A DNA stretch of 64,000 nt. Origin: Noviherbaspirillum cavernae. GTDB lineage: Bacteria > Pseudomonadota > Gammaproteobacteria > Burkholderiales > Burkholderiaceae_D. The notes beneath the pieces are model-generated. The model saw only the letters and a list, made by a program, of their open reading frames with translations, had not been told where the DNA came from and searched no databases. The stretch's first letter is position 1; every line of letters starts with the position of its first letter. Below, one piece after another: positions 62,566 through 64,000 of the stretch. Where the stretch lies: assembly GCF_003590875.1 (NCBI RefSeq), contig NZ_QYUN01000003.1, forward strand, positions 496,001 to 560,000, given 5' to 3'. Made by a program: the position numbers and the translations under genes.

Positions 62566-63323
62566 ATCGTTTTCCCTATATCAAGAGCGTCTAAAGTTAC
62601 GCTGAACAAACCACTGATTTTGAATTCGCATCGAATCGTTACGAGTGAATTCATCGATCGATGCGATCAGCCTGTTTTTCACGTACTTGCGGGCGGTTCA
62701 CCGGGCGGTTCCACCTGCTTTGGCCCATTATTGGCGGCCTGCGCCATCAACCGATGACGCGCCAGGTAAATGTCCGCCAAGGCCAGTGCCGTGAAGGTAC
62801 GCATTCGGCTTCTCCCGCCCATGCTGCATGCGCGGCAGCGGGTGCTTGTCATGCACGTTGCCCTACGTTGCACATTCAAAGATGACTGCGCTGCCCTGTC
62901 GAAAGTAAGTGACACGAAGATGTAACCTGGTTCCATCTCGCCAGGATTCCGGTCACATTTTTGTCATCAAGTGGAACCCGTCGGATGGATGGAGCCATCC
63001 ACATGGGTCAATGCAGGCCATGGCGCATCGACTCGCGTCCGCCGGGAGTCCCGCATCAGTTCGCCATTGGGCGGATGGCGGTCCCGGGACGGCTGGCGCT
63101 ACAGCACTTGCCGACCTTGCATTGCTTGATCTTCCTGTGAAGGTGATGGGTCGGTTCGGTCGCCAGGTCGGATGCGCGGCGGATCGATTCGGCATCGTTA
63201 TTCCGGAATGGGCCGCCAGTCGATCGCTCGGTTCATCCGGCAAAGGTGCAGGTGCCCTCGGATCCCCACCCCTCGTCGCCTGCACCCGCATGGTCGATGC
63301 GGGCACATAGCGATACCGGCGCA
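62566..63323. other. Intergenic region between two unknown genes
   Basis: The 758-bp stretch should hold the promoter of the 1013-residue gene near its 5' side. A small minus-strand frame at 62679-62936 and a plus-strand frame at 62909-63310 have no good ribosome site or recognisable product. A 7-bp hairpin CCCGCAT / ATGCGGG lies at 63285-63303, after the stop of the 212-residue gene, without a T-run. Confidence 0.35.
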
Positions 63324-63962
63324 TCAGGTGAAGTCATGGATGTTCGTAAACGTCGCCTTGTTAATCCTGTGGTTCTGCACCACATAGTTCAAGCCCGGCG
63401 TAGTCGTCTTCGACTGAGTGTTGACGTCAATCATGAAGCAGTATTCCCACGAATTGTCATCACGCAGAATCTTGTCAATGCGCTTCTGACACTGCGTGGC
63501 AGCCTTGGCATCTCCTGCCACATCCGCCCCATGCTTGAGGCCCTTGTAGTAGTTGACGGCGTCGACCACCTCTTTCTTCGGTTCAAGGTAAACCTGGTAG
63601 GACCTGGACAGCTTGGGGTCATCCTGCTGCTGCTTGATGAACTGCTTCAGCTTCTCGTACTCGCCTTTCAAGGCCGTTTCCCGCGCCGTGAAATGCTCTT
63701 CATGCGCTTCGATCGAATTGGCATTTGTCGGGCCACCCGCGCCGTATCGCGAGCCCGCATATTTTTTTGCCTTGTCCACGGCGATGCGATCGAGTTCGCC
63801 CACGACGCGCGCCAGAATCTGGGCTGCATTGGCATACGTCTCGGTTCGGAAAGTCCTTTGCGAGAACTCGCCATCCTCTTCGATATGCGTGTCTCGCTGA
63901 GTGACGCTGGTCCTGTACATATCGGCGCTCAAGAGACCCAGGTCGATACCCGACAACGCCAT
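63324..63962 (-). CDS. 212-residue protein of unknown function
   Basis: The protein is mostly helical, with a Lys/Glu-rich middle (AHEEHFTARETALKGEYEKL and EYEKLKQFIKQQQDDPKLS) and a C-terminal sheet-like part containing WEYCFMIDVNTQSKTTTPGL. No family is recognised. The ATG at 63962 has GGAGGG five bases upstream; a GTG four codons earlier is less likely. The gene is complete within the window. It may belong with the 1013-residue gene as part of an accessory region, but they are separated by 758 bp. Confidence 0.65.
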   Translation of the reverse strand: MALSGIDLGLLSADMYRTSVTQRDTHIEEDGEFSQRTFRTETYANAAQILARVVGELDRIAVDKAKKYAGSRYGAGGPTNANSIEAHEEHFTARETALKGEYEKLKQFIKQQQDDPKLSRSYQVYLEPKKEVVDAVNYYKGLKHGADVAGDAKAATQCQKRIDKILRDDNSWEYCFMIDVNTQSKTTTPGLNYVVQNHRINKATFTNIHDFT

Positions 63963-64000
63963 GTCGCCCTCCACCGTGTCCGAAAACGCGTGATGATCGA

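Overview
The window reads as chromosomal DNA of a GC-rich betaproteobacterium, most likely Burkholderiales and possibly Oxalobacteraceae. That placement is an inference from gene content (ACR3/ArsH/ArsN2 arsenic operon, dadA-dadX with an Lrp regulator, an HrpG-like regulator, a tungsten aldehyde oxidoreductase cluster) and codon usage. There are no rRNA or tRNA genes to anchor it. About two thirds is ordinary high-GC chromosome. The right half is accessory, with several lower-GC genes.

Region 1 (1-22 kb): a GAF-PAS-PAS-GGDEF-EAL protein, a phosphoesterase/lipid kinase pair, a hydratase/SNF2 helicase pair, a diguanylate cyclase, the D-alanine catabolic genes (lrp-type regulator divergent from dadA-dadX), an arsenic operon (arsR-arsN2-acr3-arsC-arsH, minus strand) with a 163-bp palindromic MITE-like element between arsN2 and acr3, a Nudix hydrolase, an MFS-like protein, a candidate small RNA, an alpha/beta hydrolase and an MHYT-GGDEF-EAL protein.

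Region 2 (22-38 kb): a three-domain cysteine desulfurase / metallo-beta-lactamase-like / rhodanese fusion; the C-terminal remnant of a cysteine synthase, beside a lower-GC gene of unknown, effector-like type; a DUF1488 protein; a chemoreceptor; a small HTH regulator with a palindromic putative operator; and an aor-type cluster (ferredoxin, tungsten oxidoreductase, FAD subunit, MoaD-like protein and a 102-residue protein). Then follow a CynX-type MFS transporter, a small lipoprotein and a CaiB/BaiF CoA transferase.

Region 3 (38-44 kb) looks like a type III effector island. A minus-strand operon encodes a 718-residue protein with 22 tandem pentapeptides and a C-terminal ADP-ribosyltransferase-like domain, a 65-residue protein, a CesT-like secretion chaperone and another 65-residue protein. 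A divergent HrpG-like OmpR-family regulator sits next to it. No type III structural genes are in the window.

Region 4 (44-58.4 kb) is a complete-looking thin (IncI/R64-type) type IVb pilus operon on the minus strand: a PilT-like ATPase, pilL, pilN (secretin), pilO, pilP, pilQ (assembly ATPase), pilR, pilS (pilin), a second PilT-like ATPase, pilM, pilV, a lytic transglycosylase, a second pilV and a broken second transglycosylase. The last four come from a partial tandem duplication of a pilV-transglycosylase module.

Region 5 (58.6-64 kb) holds a membrane protein, a 1013-residue lower-GC protein with the residue pattern of a metal-dependent TIM-barrel hydrolase, and a 212-residue unknown. With the effector operon and the 435-residue protein at 25 kb, these are the best candidates for undescribed secreted proteins. 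All domain calls are from reading the sequence; no database search was run.
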